64,000 nt of DNA from Geopseudomonas aromaticivorans (GTDB taxonomy: Bacteria; Pseudomonadota; Gammaproteobacteria; Pseudomonadales; Pseudomonadaceae): the NCBI RefSeq assembly GCF_019097855.1, contig NZ_JAHRGL010000040.1:206201-270200 (forward strand). Direction: 5' to 3'. The notes under the pieces were generated by a model. That model made no database searches, had not been told where the DNA came from, and saw only the letters and a program-made list of their open reading frames with translations. The translations under genes and the position numbers were made by a program. This document shows, piece by piece, positions 18,213 through 32,043 of this stretch. Numbering within the stretch: the first letter of the stretch is position 1; every line of letters starts with the position of its first letter.

Positions 18213-18304
18213 GCTGGGTTGGCCGCTTGCGGCGTAACCCGCCATCGCCACCGGCAGCTGCCGCCTGCGCAGCAAGGGTGGGTTACGCTGCGCCAACCCA
18301 CCCT
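18213..18304. repeat. REPIN-like pair of palindromes between mupP and the SDR gene
   Basis: The right element (18276-18303) has a perfect 9-bp stem GGGTGGGTT / AACCCACCC. The left element (18213-18243) is an imperfect inverted copy (GGGTTGGC...GTAACCC). The two face each other over about 30 bases and could fold into one long hairpin. It is related in design to the other GTAGGGTG palindromes in the window. Confidence 0.6.
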
Positions 18305-18370
18305 GCATTGGCGTCCGAGTGTGGCGCAGGGTCGGGGTGGCCGCCATGCGCCGGAAGTCTTAGAGCCGTC

Positions 18371-19042
18371 TCAGCAGCCGCACAGGGCGCGCTCGAGCAC
18401 GTCACGCAGCTCGCGGGGATGATCGATCACCAGATCGGCGCCCCAGTGGCCGGGATTGTCGTCGGGGTGGATGTAGCCGTAGCGCACCGCCACCGTGCGC
18501 GTGCCGGCGGCACGGCCGGCCGCGATGTCGCGCTCGTCGTCGCCGACGTAGAGCACTTCGCGCGGATCCAGGCCGAGCTGCCGGCAGGCCAGCAGGAGCA
18601 TCTCCGGGTCGGGCTTGCTGCGGCTAACGTGCTCGGGGCAGACCAGCACTGCCGCGCGTTCGGCCAGTTGCAGGTGCTGCATGATCGGCTCGGCATAGTG
18701 CAGCGGCTTGTTGGTCGCCACGCCCCAGCGCAGGCGGGCCTGCTCGAGATCGGCGAGCAGCTCGAGGATGCCGTCGAACGGCCGGGTCAGCACCGCGCAG
18801 TGTTGCTGGTAGCGGGCGAGGAACTCCTGGCGCAGGGGCTCGAACTCGGGATGCTCCGGCGTCAGGCCGAAGGTGCAGGCGACCATGGCCCGTGCGCCGC
18901 CCGAAACCTGGTCGCGGATCCGCTGCGGCTCCAGCGGCGGCAGTTCGCGAGCCGCGCGCATGGCCTGGCACACCGCGATGAAGTCAGGCGCGCTGTCGAC
19001 CAGCGTGCCGTCCATGTCGAACAGAACCGCCCGTAGCCGCAT
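18371..19042 (-). CDS. mupP: N-acetylmuramic acid 6-phosphate phosphatase MupP
   Basis: 223 aa. HAD-family phosphatase: nucleophile motif [11 protein letters not shown], motif II/III region ATNKPLHYA and SRSKPDP, and acidic motif VGDDERDI. Formerly annotated as phosphoglycolate phosphatase; its position directly after ubiG corresponds to PA3172, shown to be MupP, which dephosphorylates MurNAc-6-P in the cell-wall recycling route that bypasses fosfomycin-sensitive de novo synthesis. Start: ATG 19042 is preceded by GAGGAG at an 8-base spacing, whereas the GTG at 19051, which overlaps the ubiG stop, sits too close to that site. The Gph alternative is less likely. Confidence 0.85.
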   Translation of the reverse strand: MRLRAVLFDMDGTLVDSAPDFIAVCQAMRAARELPPLEPQRIRDQVSGGARAMVACTFGLTPEHPEFEPLRQEFLARYQQHCAVLTRPFDGILELLADLEQARLRWGVATNKPLHYAEPIMQHLQLAERAAVLVCPEHVSRSKPDPEMLLLACRQLGLDPREVLYVGDDERDIAAGRAAGTRTVAVRYGYIHPDDNPGHWGADLVIDHPRELRDVLERALCGC

Positions 19043-19047
19043 GCCGC

Positions 19048-19746
19048 TCACTCCTCGCGCAGGGTCTGGATCATGTAGTTGACGTCGACGTCGCTACCCA
19101 GCTTGTAGGTCTTGCTCAGCGGGTTGTAGGTCAGGCCGACGATGTTCTTCACCTCGAGACCGCTGCCGCGGCACCAGGCGCCCAGTTCGGAGGGACGGAT
19201 GAACTTCTTGAAGTCGTGGGTGCCGCGAGGCAGCATCTTCAGCAGGTACTCGGCGCCGACGATGGCCAGCAGGTAGGCCTTGGGATTGCGGTTGATGGTC
19301 GAGAAGAACACCTGGCCGCCGGGCTTGACCAGGCGCTGGCAGGCGGCGATCACCGAGGCCGGGTCGGGCACGTGCTCGAGCATCTCCAGGCAGGTGACCA
19401 CGTCGAACTGGCCGGGCAGCTCCGCGGCCAGCGCCTCGGCGGTGCTCTGCCGGTAATCGACGCTGACCCCGGACTCCAGCTGGTGCAGGCGCGCCACGGC
19501 CAGCGGCGCTTCGCCCATGTCGATGGCGGTGACGGTCGCGCCGCGCAGGGCCATCGACTCGCTGAGGATGCCGCCGCCGCAGCCGACGTCGAGCACGCGC
19601 TTGCCGGCCAGGCCGACGCGCTCGTCGATCCAGTTGACCCGCAGCGGGTTGATCTCGTGCAGCGGCTTGAACTCGCTCTCGCGGTCCCACCAGCGATGGG
19701 CGAGAGCTTCGAATTTGGCGATTTCGGCGTGGTCGACGTTGCTCAT
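19048..19746 (-). CDS. ubiG: Ubiquinone biosynthesis O-methyltransferase UbiG
   Basis: 232 aa. [20 protein letters not shown] and [17 protein letters not shown] are signature UbiG sequence; the SAM motif is [13 protein letters not shown]. It performs both O-methylations of ubiquinone synthesis at the inner membrane surface. It heads the ubiG-mupP-yciK set; its stop overlaps the alternative GTG of mupP and is 5 bases before the preferred ATG. The region 19747-19936 upstream holds its promoter, but I see no clear consensus. Confidence 0.96.
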   Translation of the reverse strand: MSNVDHAEIAKFEALAHRWWDRESEFKPLHEINPLRVNWIDERVGLAGKRVLDVGCGGGILSESMALRGATVTAIDMGEAPLAVARLHQLESGVSVDYRQSTAEALAAELPGQFDVVTCLEMLEHVPDPASVIAACQRLVKPGGQVFFSTINRNPKAYLLAIVGAEYLLKMLPRGTHDFKKFIRPSELGAWCRGSGLEVKNIVGLTYNPLSKTYKLGSDVDVNYMIQTLREE

Positions 19747-19936
19747 GACGTGGTTCCGTTGGCAAGGCTGGAAGCTTCTAACCGCCTATCTTGCCAGTTT
19801 TCGGGCGGCTTGGGGGCGGGCGGCTTGTCGCTGGGGCCGGAGAAGGTCGGTGTCGCGGGATCGAAGACTCGCGCGGCGATCGGCTCCCGATGGCAGGGGC
19901 GCGCCAGCACGCCCGGAGCTGCCGTGGCTGCCCGGG

Positions 19937-21262
19937 TCAGGCCCCGGCGATCCGCGCGCCCCAGGCGCTGGCCTTGTCGCGCAGCTGGTTCTCGTCCATG
20001 CGCGTCAGGCGGCCATCTTCCAGCAGCGCCTTGCCGCCGACCCACAGGTGCTTCACGCAGTCGCGGCCGCTGGCGTAGATCAGTTGCGAGACCGGGTCGT
20101 AGACCGGCTGCTGGGCCAGGCCGCTGAGATCGAAGGCCACCAGGTCGGCGCTCTTGCCGGCCTCCAGCGAGCCGCAGTCGTCGTCGATGCCCAGCGCGCG
20201 GGCGCCGTTGAGGGTGGCCATGCGCAGGGCGCGGTGGGCGTCCAGTGCGGTGGCCGAGCCGGCCACCGCCTTGGCCAGCAGGGCGGCGGTGCGGGTTTCG
20301 CCGAGCAGGTCGAGGTCGTTGTTGCTCGCCGCACCGTCGGTGCCGATGGCGACGTTGACCCCGGCCTGCCACAGGCGCTCCACCGGGCAGAAGCCGCTGG
20401 CCAGCTTGAGGTTGGACTCGGGGCAGTGGATCACGCTGCTGTTGTGCTGCACCAGCAGCGCCAGGTCGGCGTCGTCGACCTGGGTCATGTGCACCGCCTG
20501 GAAGCGCGGGCCGAGCAGACCGAGGCGCGCCAGGCGGGCCAGCGGCCGCTCGCCGGACAGCTCGAGAGCCTGCTGCACCTCATGGGCGGTTTCGTGCACG
20601 TGCATGTGGATGCCGGCATCCAGCTGCTCGGCCAGCACGCGCACGCGCTCCAGGCGGTCGTCGCTGACCGTGTAGGGTGCGTGCGGGCCGAAGGCGACCT
20701 TGATCCGCGGGTGGTGGCGCAGGTCGGCGAACAGCTCGAGGCCGCGGCGCAGTGCCTCGTCGGTATCGTGCGCGCCGGGTACCGGGAAGTTCAGCACCGG
20801 GATGGTGATCTGCGCGCGCACGCCGCTGGCGTGCACCACTTCGCTGGCCACCTCGGGGAAGAAGTACATGTCGGAGAAGGCGCTGATGCCACCCTTGATC
20901 TGCTCGGCGATGGCCAGCTCGCTGCCGTCGCGGACGAAGTCGGCGCTCACCCACTTGGCCTCGGCCGGCCAGATGTGTTCCTGCAGCCAGGTCATCAGCG
21001 GCAGGTCGTCGGCGAGACCGCGGAACAGGCTCATCGCCGCGTGGCCGTGGGCGTTGACCAGTCCGGGGGCGAGCAGCATGCCCGGCAGTTCGCGGCGCTC
21101 GCGGGCGGCCATGGCCAGCGCCTGCTGGCGTGGGGCGAGCAGGGCGATGCGGCCGTCGCGGATGCCCAGCGCGTGGTCGCGCAGCACCACCCCGGCCGGT
21201 TCCACCGGGACTATCCATTCGGGGAGCAGGAGCAGGTCCAGGGGGGCGGTGGTGCTGGGCAT
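19937..21262 (-). CDS. mtaD: Methylthioadenosine/S-adenosylhomocysteine deaminase
   Basis: 441 aa, amidohydrolase superfamily (TRZ/ATZ). Metal ligands are visible: [15 protein letters not shown] (HxH), HMHVHET, HMTQVDD and [12 protein letters not shown]. It deaminates 5'-methylthioadenosine to methylthioinosine, the entry to the Pseudomonas salvage route where MtnP and MtnA follow; the P. aeruginosa orthologue PA3170 acts this way. I chose ATG 21262, with GGAAG 8 bases upstream; the same frame is open to 22534 only as an antisense shadow of mtnA. Its divergent neighbour is mtnA, so the 132-base gap carries both promoters. Confidence 0.9.
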   Translation of the reverse strand: MPSTTAPLDLLLLPEWIVPVEPAGVVLRDHALGIRDGRIALLAPRQQALAMAARERRELPGMLLAPGLVNAHGHAAMSLFRGLADDLPLMTWLQEHIWPAEAKWVSADFVRDGSELAIAEQIKGGISAFSDMYFFPEVASEVVHASGVRAQITIPVLNFPVPGAHDTDEALRRGLELFADLRHHPRIKVAFGPHAPYTVSDDRLERVRVLAEQLDAGIHMHVHETAHEVQQALELSGERPLARLARLGLLGPRFQAVHMTQVDDADLALLVQHNSSVIHCPESNLKLASGFCPVERLWQAGVNVAIGTDGAASNNDLDLLGETRTAALLAKAVAGSATALDAHRALRMATLNGARALGIDDDCGSLEAGKSADLVAFDLSGLAQQPVYDPVSQLIYASGRDCVKHLWVGGKALLEDGRLTRMDENQLRDKASAWGARIAGA

Positions 21263-21394
21263 GTACGGGGCTTCCGTTCGGGCGGTTCGAAGGCCTGCGA
21301 GTGTAGCCGCTGGCGGGGCGCTCTTGAAGCGGCTGCGCGGCTCGGCAAGGGGTATACTCGGCGGCTTTTTCAGGAATCCAAGAGGTAGTCCCAC

Positions 21395-22471
<1,077 letters not shown>

Positions 22472-22656
22472 GCGCCGGGCGGCACGGCACCGGTTGACGG
22501 CGTCACAGCCCGGGCCGAGGCGCCGGACTGCCATGTGCCGGGGCAGGCGGTTGTGATAAGCTCCGGCGGTTTATAGAGGCCCGCAAGGGCCTTCCGGATC
22601 GCGCGTTCGGGCTGCCTCTGGCAGTCCGCGCCTAGAACTAAGGAACCAGGCTTCTC

Positions 22657-25419
<2,763 letters not shown>

Positions 25420-25515
25420 GCCATCGCAGGCGGGATGCGTCCCGCCTGCCGTCGCAGCAAGATCGGCGAAGGACGTATGGCGTCCCTCGCCCAACAACTG
25501 AGAGTGGATGTGAGC

Positions 25516-26595
25516 ATGCGAGCCCATAATTTCTGCGCCGGCCCGGCCGCGCTGCCCGAAGCCGTTCTGCACAAGGCCCAGGCCGAACTTCTCGACTGGC
25601 ACGGCAAGGGCCTGTCGGTGATGGAGATGAGCCACCGCAGCGACGACTACGTCGCCATCGCCGAGAAGGCCGAGCAGGACCTGCGCGACCTGCTGGCCAT
25701 TCCGTCGAACTACAAGGTGCTGTTCCTGCAGGGCGGCGCCAGCCAGCAGTTCGCCCAGATCCCGCTGAACCTGCTGCCCGAAGACGGCATTGCCGACTAT
25801 GTCGACACCGGCATCTGGTCGAAGAAGGCTCTCGAGGAAGCGCGCCGCTTCGGCAACGTCAACGTCGCCGCCAGCGCCAAGGCCTACGACTACTTCGCCA
25901 TTCCCGGGCAGAACGACTGGCAGCTGTCGAAGAACGCCGCCTACCTGCACTACGCCAGCAACGAGACCATCGGTGGTCTGCAGTTCGACTGGGTGCCGGA
26001 CCTCGGCGACGTGCCGCTGGTGGTCGACATGTCCTCGGACATCCTGTCCCGGCCAATCGACGTGTCGCAGTTCGGCATGATCTACGCCGGCGCGCAGAAG
26101 AACATCGGTCCCAGCGGCCTGGTGGTAGCGATCATCCGCGAGGATCTGCTCGGCAAGGCGCGCAGCATCTGCCCGACCATGCTCGACTACAAGGTCGCCG
26201 CCGACAACGGCTCGATGTACAACACCCCGGCGACCTTCTCCTGGTACCTGTCCGGCCTGGTGTTCGAGTGGCTGAAGGAGCAGGGCGGCGTCGAGGAAAT
26301 GGAGCGCCGCAACCGCGTTAAGCAGGAGCTGCTGTACGGCGCCATCGATGCCAGCGAGTTCTACACCAACCCGATCGCCAAGAATGCGCGCTCGTGGATG
26401 AACGTGCCGTTCCGCCTGGCCGACGAGAAGCTGGACAAGGTGTTCCTCGCCGGCGCCGAGGCGCGCGGCCTGCTCAACCTCAAGGGCCATCGTTCGGTGG
26501 GCGGCATGCGTGCCTCCATCTACAACGCGGTCGGTCTGGACGCGGTGCAGGCCCTGGTCGGCTACATGGCCGAATTCGAGAAGGAGCACGGCTGA
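25516..26595 (+). CDS. serC: Phosphoserine aminotransferase
   Basis: 359 aa from ATG 25516; a GTG at 25510 would give 361 aa, the more common length, and cannot be excluded. MRAHNFCAGPAALPEAV and the PLP lysine in IYAGAQKNIGPSGL are diagnostic. It acts in serine synthesis and, through 4-phosphohydroxythreonine, in vitamin B6 synthesis. It lies 96 bases after gyrA and its stop overlaps the start of pheA (TGATG), beginning the serine/aromatic supraoperon known from P. stutzeri. Confidence 0.96.
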   Translation: MRAHNFCAGPAALPEAVLHKAQAELLDWHGKGLSVMEMSHRSDDYVAIAEKAEQDLRDLLAIPSNYKVLFLQGGASQQFAQIPLNLLPEDGIADYVDTGIWSKKALEEARRFGNVNVAASAKAYDYFAIPGQNDWQLSKNAAYLHYASNETIGGLQFDWVPDLGDVPLVVDMSSDILSRPIDVSQFGMIYAGAQKNIGPSGLVVAIIREDLLGKARSICPTMLDYKVAADNGSMYNTPATFSWYLSGLVFEWLKEQGGVEEMERRNRVKQELLYGAIDASEFYTNPIAKNARSWMNVPFRLADEKLDKVFLAGAEARGLLNLKGHRSVGGMRASIYNAVGLDAVQALVGYMAEFEKEHG

Positions 26596-27692
26596 TGAGC
26601 GAGCAGGATCAGCTCCAGGGCCTGCGCGTGCGCATCGACAGCCTCGACGAGAAGATCCTCGAGCTGATCAGCGAGCGTGCGCGCTGCGCCGAGGAAGTCG
26701 CGCGGGTCAAGATGGCGGCTCTGCAGCCCGGTGAGAAGCCGGTGTTCTACCGCCCCGAGCGCGAAGCCTGGGTGCTCAAGCACATCATGGAGATCAACCC
26801 GGGGCCGCTGGGCAACGAGGAAGTCGCCCGGCTGTTCCGCGAGATCATGTCGTCCTGCCTGGCCCTCGAGCATCCGCTCAAGGTCGCCTACCTCGGCCCG
26901 GAAGGCACCTTCACTCAGGCCGCGACGCTCAAGCACTTCGGCCATGCGGTGGTCAGCCAGCCGATGGCGGCGATCGACGAGGTGTTCCGCGAAGTGGCCG
27001 CCGGCGCGGTCAACTTCGGCGTGGTGCCGGTGGAGAACTCCACCGAGGGGGCGGTCAACCACACCCTCGACAGCTTCCTCGAGCACGATCTGGTGATCTG
27101 CGGCGAGGTGGAGCTGCGCATCCACCACCACCTGCTGGTCGGTGAGAACACCAAGACCAACAAGCTGTCGCGGATCTATTCCCACGCCCAGTCGCTGGCG
27201 CAGTGCCGCAAGTGGCTGGACGCGCACTACCCGAACGTCGAGCGTGTGGCGGTGTCGAGCAATGCCGACGCGGCCAAGCGGGTGAAGAGCGAGTGGAGCA
27301 GCGCGGCGATTGCCGGCGACATGGCGGCGCAGCTGTACGGGCTGACCAAACTGGCGGAAAAGATCGAGGATCGCCCGGACAACGCCACGCGCTTCCTGAT
27401 CATCGGCAATCAGGAAGTGCCGCCGACCGGCGACGACAAGACCTCGATCATCGTCTCGACCAGCAACAAGCCGGGCGCGCTGCACGACCTGCTGGCGCCG
27501 TTCCACCAGAACGGCATCGACCTGACCCGTATCGAGACCCGTCCGTCGCGCAGTGGCAAGTGGACCTACGTGTTCTTCATCGACTTCGTCGGCCACCAGC
27601 AGGACCCGCTGATTCGCCAGGTGCTGGAGCAGATCGGCCAGAAAACCGTGGCGGTCAAGGTGCTGGGTTCCTACCCAAAGGCCGTACTCTGA
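26595..27692 (+). CDS. pheA: Bifunctional chorismate mutase/prephenate dehydratase (P-protein)
   Basis: 365 aa. AroQ-type chorismate mutase (about 1-90: LRVRIDSLDEKILELISER), prephenate dehydratase (about 95-275: VAYLGPEGTFTQAA, VVPVENSTEGAVNHTLD with the catalytic Thr-Arg region TRFLIIG), and C-terminal ACT domain (DKTSIIVSTSNKPGALHDLL) with the ESRP-equivalent IETRPS for phenylalanine feedback. It makes phenylpyruvate from chorismate. The start overlaps the serC stop by one base. Confidence 0.97.
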   Translation: MSEQDQLQGLRVRIDSLDEKILELISERARCAEEVARVKMAALQPGEKPVFYRPEREAWVLKHIMEINPGPLGNEEVARLFREIMSSCLALEHPLKVAYLGPEGTFTQAATLKHFGHAVVSQPMAAIDEVFREVAAGAVNFGVVPVENSTEGAVNHTLDSFLEHDLVICGEVELRIHHHLLVGENTKTNKLSRIYSHAQSLAQCRKWLDAHYPNVERVAVSSNADAAKRVKSEWSSAAIAGDMAAQLYGLTKLAEKIEDRPDNATRFLIIGNQEVPPTGDDKTSIIVSTSNKPGALHDLLAPFHQNGIDLTRIETRPSRSGKWTYVFFIDFVGHQQDPLIRQVLEQIGQKTVAVKVLGSYPKAVL

Positions 27693-27698
27693 GAGCCT

Positions 27699-27836
27699 AT
27701 GCATGACCGTTGCGTGTCGGCCTGCTGCGGTGAAATCGGTTGCGGATGCTCCTTTGCCACTGGCAAACGCCGCGTCCGCAACCGGCTTCGCCTGGCCCGG
27801 TCCTGGCTCGCTCGTGAACAGATGCTGAGCGACTGA
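27699..27836 (+). CDS. Possible 45-aa Cys-rich small protein in the pheA-hisC spacer
   Basis: ATG at 27699, TGA at 27834-27836. The first 17 residues hold five cysteines (MHDRCVSACCGEIGCGC) and the C-terminal part is a basic amphipathic stretch (KRRVRNRLRLARSWLAREQ). Wobble bases are mostly G or C, as in real genes here, but the high genome GC makes that weak evidence. GAGAG precedes the start closely. Part of the ORF overlaps a nested hairpin, so the signal could be RNA structure rather than coding. I do not recognise a family. Confidence 0.3.
   Translation: MHDRCVSACCGEIGCGCSFATGKRRVRNRLRLARSWLAREQMLSD
27732..27778 (+). other. Nested hairpin in the pheA-hisC spacer
   Basis: Outer stem GGTTGCGGA / TCCGCAACC (9 bp, perfect) encloses an inner stem TTTGCC-ACT-GGCAAA (6 bp, perfect). 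No T tract follows. It looks like a structured RNA element inside the transcript. Confidence 0.5.
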
Positions 27837-27847
27837 ACCCTGCCTGC

Positions 27848-27876
27848 GCCGGCCCGGGCGCTGCCCGCGGCCGGCG
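27848..27876 (+). other. GC-rich hairpin just upstream of hisC
   Basis: GCCGGCC...GGCCGGC with inner CGGGC / GCCCG around a GCT loop, ending about 20 bases before the hisC start. It may influence hisC translation or act as a pause; no T tract is present. Confidence 0.45.
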
Positions 27877-27896
27877 ATCTTTATCGGAGACACCCG

Positions 27897-29009
27897 ATGA
27901 GCTGTGATTTCCTCGCCCTGGCCGTGCCGGGTGTGCAGAAACTGTCCCCCTACGTACCGGGCAAGCCGGTCGACGAGTTGGCCCGCGAGCTGAGCCTCGA
28001 CCCGGCCGGCATCGTCAAACTGGCCAGCAACGAGAACCCGCTGGGCCCGTCGCCCAAGGCGCTGGAGGCGATCCGCGCCGAGCTGGGTGACATCACCCGT
28101 TATCCGGATGGCAGCGGCTACCAGCTCAAGGCCAAGCTGGCTGCGCGTTTCGGTCTGAGCCCGGCGCAGATCACCCTGGGCAACGGCTCCAACGACATCC
28201 TCGACCTGGTCGCCCGCGCCTGGCTGGCGCCGGGCCTGAACGCGGTATTCAGCCAGTACGCCTTCGCCGTCTACCCGATTTCCACCCAGGCGGTCGGCGC
28301 CGAGGGCCGCGCCGTGCCGGCCAGGGACTACGGCCACGACCTCGAGGCCATGCTGGCGGCCATCGACGCCAACACCCGCGTGGTGTTCATCGCCAACCCG
28401 AACAACCCGACCGGCACCTGGTTCGGCCCGGACGCGCTGGAGTCCTTCCTGTCGCGCGTGCCGGCCCATGTGCTGGTGGTGCTGGACGAGGCCTACATCG
28501 AGTTTGCCGAGGGCGACGAGCTGCCCAACGGCCTCGAGTACCTCGCACGCTACCCGAACCTGCTGGTCTCGCGCACCCTGTGCAAGGCCTACGGTCTGGC
28601 CGGCCTGCGCGTTGGCTATTCCGCCTCCTCGCCGCAGGTGGCCGACGTGCTCAACCGCGTGCGCCAGCCGTTCAACGTCAACAGCCTGGCCCTGGTCGCC
28701 GCCTGCGCGGCGCTGGACGATGCCGACTACCTGGCCGCCGGCCGGCGCAACAACGTTGCCGGCATGGCCCAGCTGGAAGCCGGCTTCCGCGCGCTGGGGC
28801 TCAAGTGGATTCCGAGCAAGGGCAACTTCATCGCCGTCGACTTCGGTCGCGACGCTGCGCCGATCAACCAGGCGCTGCTGCAGGAGGGCGTCATCGTGCG
28901 CCCGGTCGCCGGCTACGGCATGCCGACCTTCCTGCGCGTGTCCATCGGCCTGCCGGCGGAGAACCAGCGCTTCCTCGAGGCGCTGGCCAAGGTGCTCGGC
29001 CGTGGCTGA
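27897..29009 (+). CDS. hisC: Histidinol-phosphate/aromatic aminotransferase
   Basis: 370 aa, class I/II PLP aminotransferase. Visible motifs: KLASNENPLGPSPKALEAI, GNGSNDILDLVARAWL, VFIANPNNPTGTW and the PLP lysine in SRTLCKAYGLAGLRVGYS. This second hisC copy (HisHb in P. stutzeri, hisC2 in P. aeruginosa) sits between pheA and tyrA and can transaminate aromatic keto acids as well as histidinol phosphate. CGGAG lies 9 bases before ATG 27897. Its last 8 bases overlap the GTG start of the tyrA-aroA fusion. Confidence 0.94.
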   Translation: MSCDFLALAVPGVQKLSPYVPGKPVDELARELSLDPAGIVKLASNENPLGPSPKALEAIRAELGDITRYPDGSGYQLKAKLAARFGLSPAQITLGNGSNDILDLVARAWLAPGLNAVFSQYAFAVYPISTQAVGAEGRAVPARDYGHDLEAMLAAIDANTRVVFIANPNNPTGTWFGPDALESFLSRVPAHVLVVLDEAYIEFAEGDELPNGLEYLARYPNLLVSRTLCKAYGLAGLRVGYSASSPQVADVLNRVRQPFNVNSLALVAACAALDDADYLAAGRRNNVAGMAQLEAGFRALGLKWIPSKGNFIAVDFGRDAAPINQALLQEGVIVRPVAGYGMPTFLRVSIGLPAENQRFLEALAKVLGRG

Positions 29010-31233
29010 GCCGGTGCGTGCGCCCGTCGTCGGTCGCCTGGTGGTGGTCGGCCTCGGCCTGATCGGCGGCTCCTTCGCCAAGGGCCTGCGCCAGCAGGGC
29101 CTGTGCCGCGAGGTGGTGGGGGTCGATCTGGATGCCCAGTCGCGGCGCCTGGCGGTGCAGCTGGGCGTGGTCGACCGCTGCGAAAGCGAGCTGGCCACGG
29201 CCTGCGTCGGCGCTGACGTGATCATGCTGGCCGTGCCGATCCTCGCCATGGAAAAGGTGCTCGCCCAGTTGGCCGCTCTCGATCTCGGCGCAGCGGTGAT
29301 CACCGACGTCGGCAGCGCCAAGGGCAACGTGGTGCGCGCCGCGCGCCAGGTGCTCGGCGCGCAGATCGCCCGCTTCGTGCCCGGCCATCCGATCGCCGGC
29401 TCCGAGCAGAGCGGCGTGGAGGCGGCCAACGGCGCGCTGTACCGCCGGCACAAGGTGATCCTCACCCCGCTGGCCGAGACCGATGCGCAGGCGCTGGCGC
29501 TGGTCGACCGCCTGTGGCGCGCCCTGGGCGCCGACGTCGAGCACATGGCCGTCGAGCACCACGACGAGGTGCTCGCCGCCACCAGCCACCTGCCGCACCT
29601 GCTGGCCTTCGGCCTGGTCGACTCGCTGGCCCACCAGAGCGAGAATCTGGAGATCTTCCGCTACGCTGCCGGCGGCTTTCGCGACTTCACCCGCATCGCC
29701 GGCAGCGACCCGGTGATGTGGCACGACATCTTCCTCGCCAACCGCGAGGCGGTACTGCGCATTCTCGACCGTTATCGCAGCGACCTCGACGGCCTGCGCG
29801 AAGCGATCGACCATGGAGACGGGCATCATCTGCTGGGCGTATTCACCCGCGCCCGCGTCGCCCGTGAGCATTTCAGCAAAATTCTGGCCCAACGGGCCTA
29901 TGTGGACGCCATGCATTCCAACGACCTGATCTTCCTGGCCCAACCGGGCGGCAGCCTGAGCGGACGGATTCGCGTCCCGGGCGACAAGTCCATCTCCCAC
30001 CGCTCGATCATGCTCGGCTCGCTGGCCGAGGGCACCACCGAGGTGGAGGGCTTCCTCGAGGGCGAGGACGCCCTGGCCACCATCCAGGCCTTCCGCGACA
30101 TGGGCGTGGTGATCGAGGGCCCGCACCACGGCCGCGTCACCGTGCACGGCGTCGGCCTGCACGGCCTCAAGGCGCCGGCCGGCCCGCTGTACATGGGCAA
30201 CTCCGGCACCTCGATGCGCCTGCTCTCCGGCCTGCTCGCCGCGCAGCCGTTCGACACCGTGCTGACCGGCGATCCGTCGCTGTCCAAGCGGCCGATGAAC
30301 CGCGTGGCCAAGCCGCTGCGCGAGATGGGCGCGGTGATCGAGACCGGCCCCGAAGGCCGTCCGCCGCTGAGCATCAAGGGTGGTCAGCGCCTGACCGGCA
30401 TGCACTACCAGATGCCGATGGCCAGCGCCCAGGTCAAGTCCTGCCTGCTGCTGGCCGGCCTGTACGCCGCCGGCGAGACCGCGGTGACCGAGCCGGCGCC
30501 GACCCGCGACCACACCGAGCGCATGCTGCGCGGTTTCGGCTATCCGGTCGACGTGCACGGTGCCACCGCCAAGGTGGAAAGCGGCCACAAGCTCTCCGCC
30601 ACCCACATCGAGGTGCCGGCGGACATTTCCTCGGCGGCCTTCTTCCTCGTGGCGGCGAGCATCGCCGAGAACTCCGAGCTGGTGCTCGAGCACGTCGGCA
30701 TCAACCCGACCCGCACCGGGGTGATCGACATCCTCAAGCTGATGGGCGGCGACATCACCCTGGAGAACCAGCGCATCGTCGGCGGCGAGCCGGTGGCCGA
30801 TCTGCGTGTGCGCAGCGCCAAGCTCAAGGGCATCGAGATTCCCGAGGATCTGGTGCCGCTGGCCATCGACGAATTCCCGGTGCTGTTCGTCGCCGCCGCC
30901 TGCGCCGAAGGGCGCACCGTGCTGCGCGGCGCCGAGGAGCTGCGGGTCAAAGAGTCCGACCGCATCCAGGTGATGGCCGACGGCCTGCAGGCCTGCGGCG
31001 TCAAGGCCGAGCCGACTGCGGACGGCATCGTCATCGACGGCGGCCCGATCGGCGGCGGCGAGGTGTGGGCGCACGGCGACCACCGCATCGCCATGTCGTT
31101 CAGCGTCGCCTCGCTGCGCGCCAGCGCGCCGATCCGCATCCACGACTGCGCCAACGTCGCCACCTCGTTCCCCAACTTCCTCGCCCTGTGCGCCGAGGTC
31201 GGCGTGCGCGTGGCCAAGGAGGAGCAGCAATGA
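29002..31233 (+). CDS. tyrA-aroA: Fused cyclohexadienyl dehydrogenase/EPSP synthase (TyrA-AroA)
   Basis: 743 aa from a GTG start that overlaps hisC. Residues 1 to about 295 are Tyr[17 protein letters not shown] Rossmann motif, [13 protein letters not shown], and the catalytic His region [13 protein letters not shown]. From about residue 304 ([18 protein letters not shown]) comes Aro[37 protein letters not shown], and [10 protein letters not shown] plus [11 protein letters not shown]. The fusion is normal in Pseudomonas. It gives both arogenate/prephenate oxidation for tyrosine and 5-enolpyruvylshikimate-3-phosphate synthesis. The stop overlaps cmk (ATGA). Confidence 0.96.
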   Translation: MAEPVRAPVVGRLVVVGLGLIGGSFAKGLRQQGLCREVVGVDLDAQSRRLAVQLGVVDRCESELATACVGADVIMLAVPILAMEKVLAQLAALDLGAAVITDVGSAKGNVVRAARQVLGAQIARFVPGHPIAGSEQSGVEAANGALYRRHKVILTPLAETDAQALALVDRLWRALGADVEHMAVEHHDEVLAATSHLPHLLAFGLVDSLAHQSENLEIFRYAAGGFRDFTRIAGSDPVMWHDIFLANREAVLRILDRYRSDLDGLREAIDHGDGHHLLGVFTRARVAREHFSKILAQRAYVDAMHSNDLIFLAQPGGSLSGRIRVPGDKSISHRSIMLGSLAEGTTEVEGFLEGEDALATIQAFRDMGVVIEGPHHGRVTVHGVGLHGLKAPAGPLYMGNSGTSMRLLSGLLAAQPFDTVLTGDPSLSKRPMNRVAKPLREMGAVIETGPEGRPPLSIKGGQRLTGMHYQMPMASAQVKSCLLLAGLYAAGETAVTEPAPTRDHTERMLRGFGYPVDVHGATAKVESGHKLSATHIEVPADISSAAFFLVAASIAENSELVLEHVGINPTRTGVIDILKLMGGDITLENQRIVGGEPVADLRVRSAKLKGIEIPEDLVPLAIDEFPVLFVAAACAEGRTVLRGAEELRVKESDRIQVMADGLQACGVKAEPTADGIVIDGGPIGGGEVWAHGDHRIAMSFSVASLRASAPIRIHDCANVATSFPNFLALCAEVGVRVAKEEQQ

Positions 31234-31922
31234 CCAGCCTGGCCCCGGTCGTCACCATCGACGGGCCGAGCGGCTCGGGCAAGGGCACGGTGTGCAGTCG
31301 GCTGGCGCGCCAGCTGGGCTGGCACCTGCTCGACTCCGGTGCGCTGTACCGCCTGCTGGCGCTGGCTGCCGGCCGCCATGGCATCGCCCTGGACAACGAA
31401 GCGGCGCTGGAAACCCTCGCCGCCAACCTGGACGTGCAGTTCGTTGCCGCCCAGGAAGGCCTGCATGGCCAGCGCATCCTCCTCGAGGGCGAGGAGGTCG
31501 GCGACGAGCTGCGCACCGAGCAGGCCGGCGCCGGTGCCTCGCAGGTCGCCGTGTTGCCGGGCGTGCGCACTGCGCTGCTGCAGCGCCAGCGCGATTTCCG
31601 CGTCGCCCCCGGCCTGGTGGCCGACGGCCGCGACATGGGTACCGTGGTATTCGGCGACGCGCCGCTGAAGATTTTCCTTACCGCGAGTGCCGAGGAGCGT
31701 GCCCGGCGGCGCTACCTGCAGTTGAAGGACAAGGTATCCGGTGTTAATCTGACAAGTCTGCTAGAAGAGATCCGTGCGCGCGACGAGCGTGACATGCAGC
31801 GATCAGTGGCTCCGCTGAAGCCGGCGTCCGACGCCATCCTGCTGGACTCCACTGAACTCTCGATCGAGCAGGTACTGGAACGCATCCTCGCCGAGATCGC
31901 ACTTCGCGACCTGGCGGGATGA
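31230..31922 (+). CDS. cmk: Cytidylate kinase
   Basis: 230 aa. P-loop [15 protein letters not shown] near the N-terminus, [11 protein letters not shown], and the lid/NMP regions [20 protein letters not shown] and [13 protein letters not shown]. It phosphorylates CMP and dCMP. GGAG precedes the ATG, which overlaps the aroA stop by 4 bases. rpsA follows after 121 bases, the usual cmk-rpsA order. Confidence 0.97.
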   Translation: MTSLAPVVTIDGPSGSGKGTVCSRLARQLGWHLLDSGALYRLLALAAGRHGIALDNEAALETLAANLDVQFVAAQEGLHGQRILLEGEEVGDELRTEQAGAGASQVAVLPGVRTALLQRQRDFRVAPGLVADGRDMGTVVFGDAPLKIFLTASAEERARRRYLQLKDKVSGVNLTSLLEEIRARDERDMQRSVAPLKPASDAILLDSTELSIEQVLERILAEIALRDLAG

Positions 31923-32043
31923 CCCAGGTGAGGTGGACGGGAAACCAGTCCCATTGCCGACCGCCTCCATATGACAACGAACCCGTGCCGACTGGGGTGC
32001 GGATCGGGCATATTTTCTGTGCCCTTGATCAACAGGTATGAAC

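Noticed and set aside
18164-18347. Longer N-terminus for the SDR protein
   Set aside because: The extra 61 codons run through a REP-like repeat and lack family similarity; the start at 18164 has a ribosome-binding site and gives the usual length.
26562-29582. A 1006-codon minus-strand frame across pheA, hisC and tyrA
   Set aside because: Same antisense artefact; the plus-strand genes carry full family motifs.
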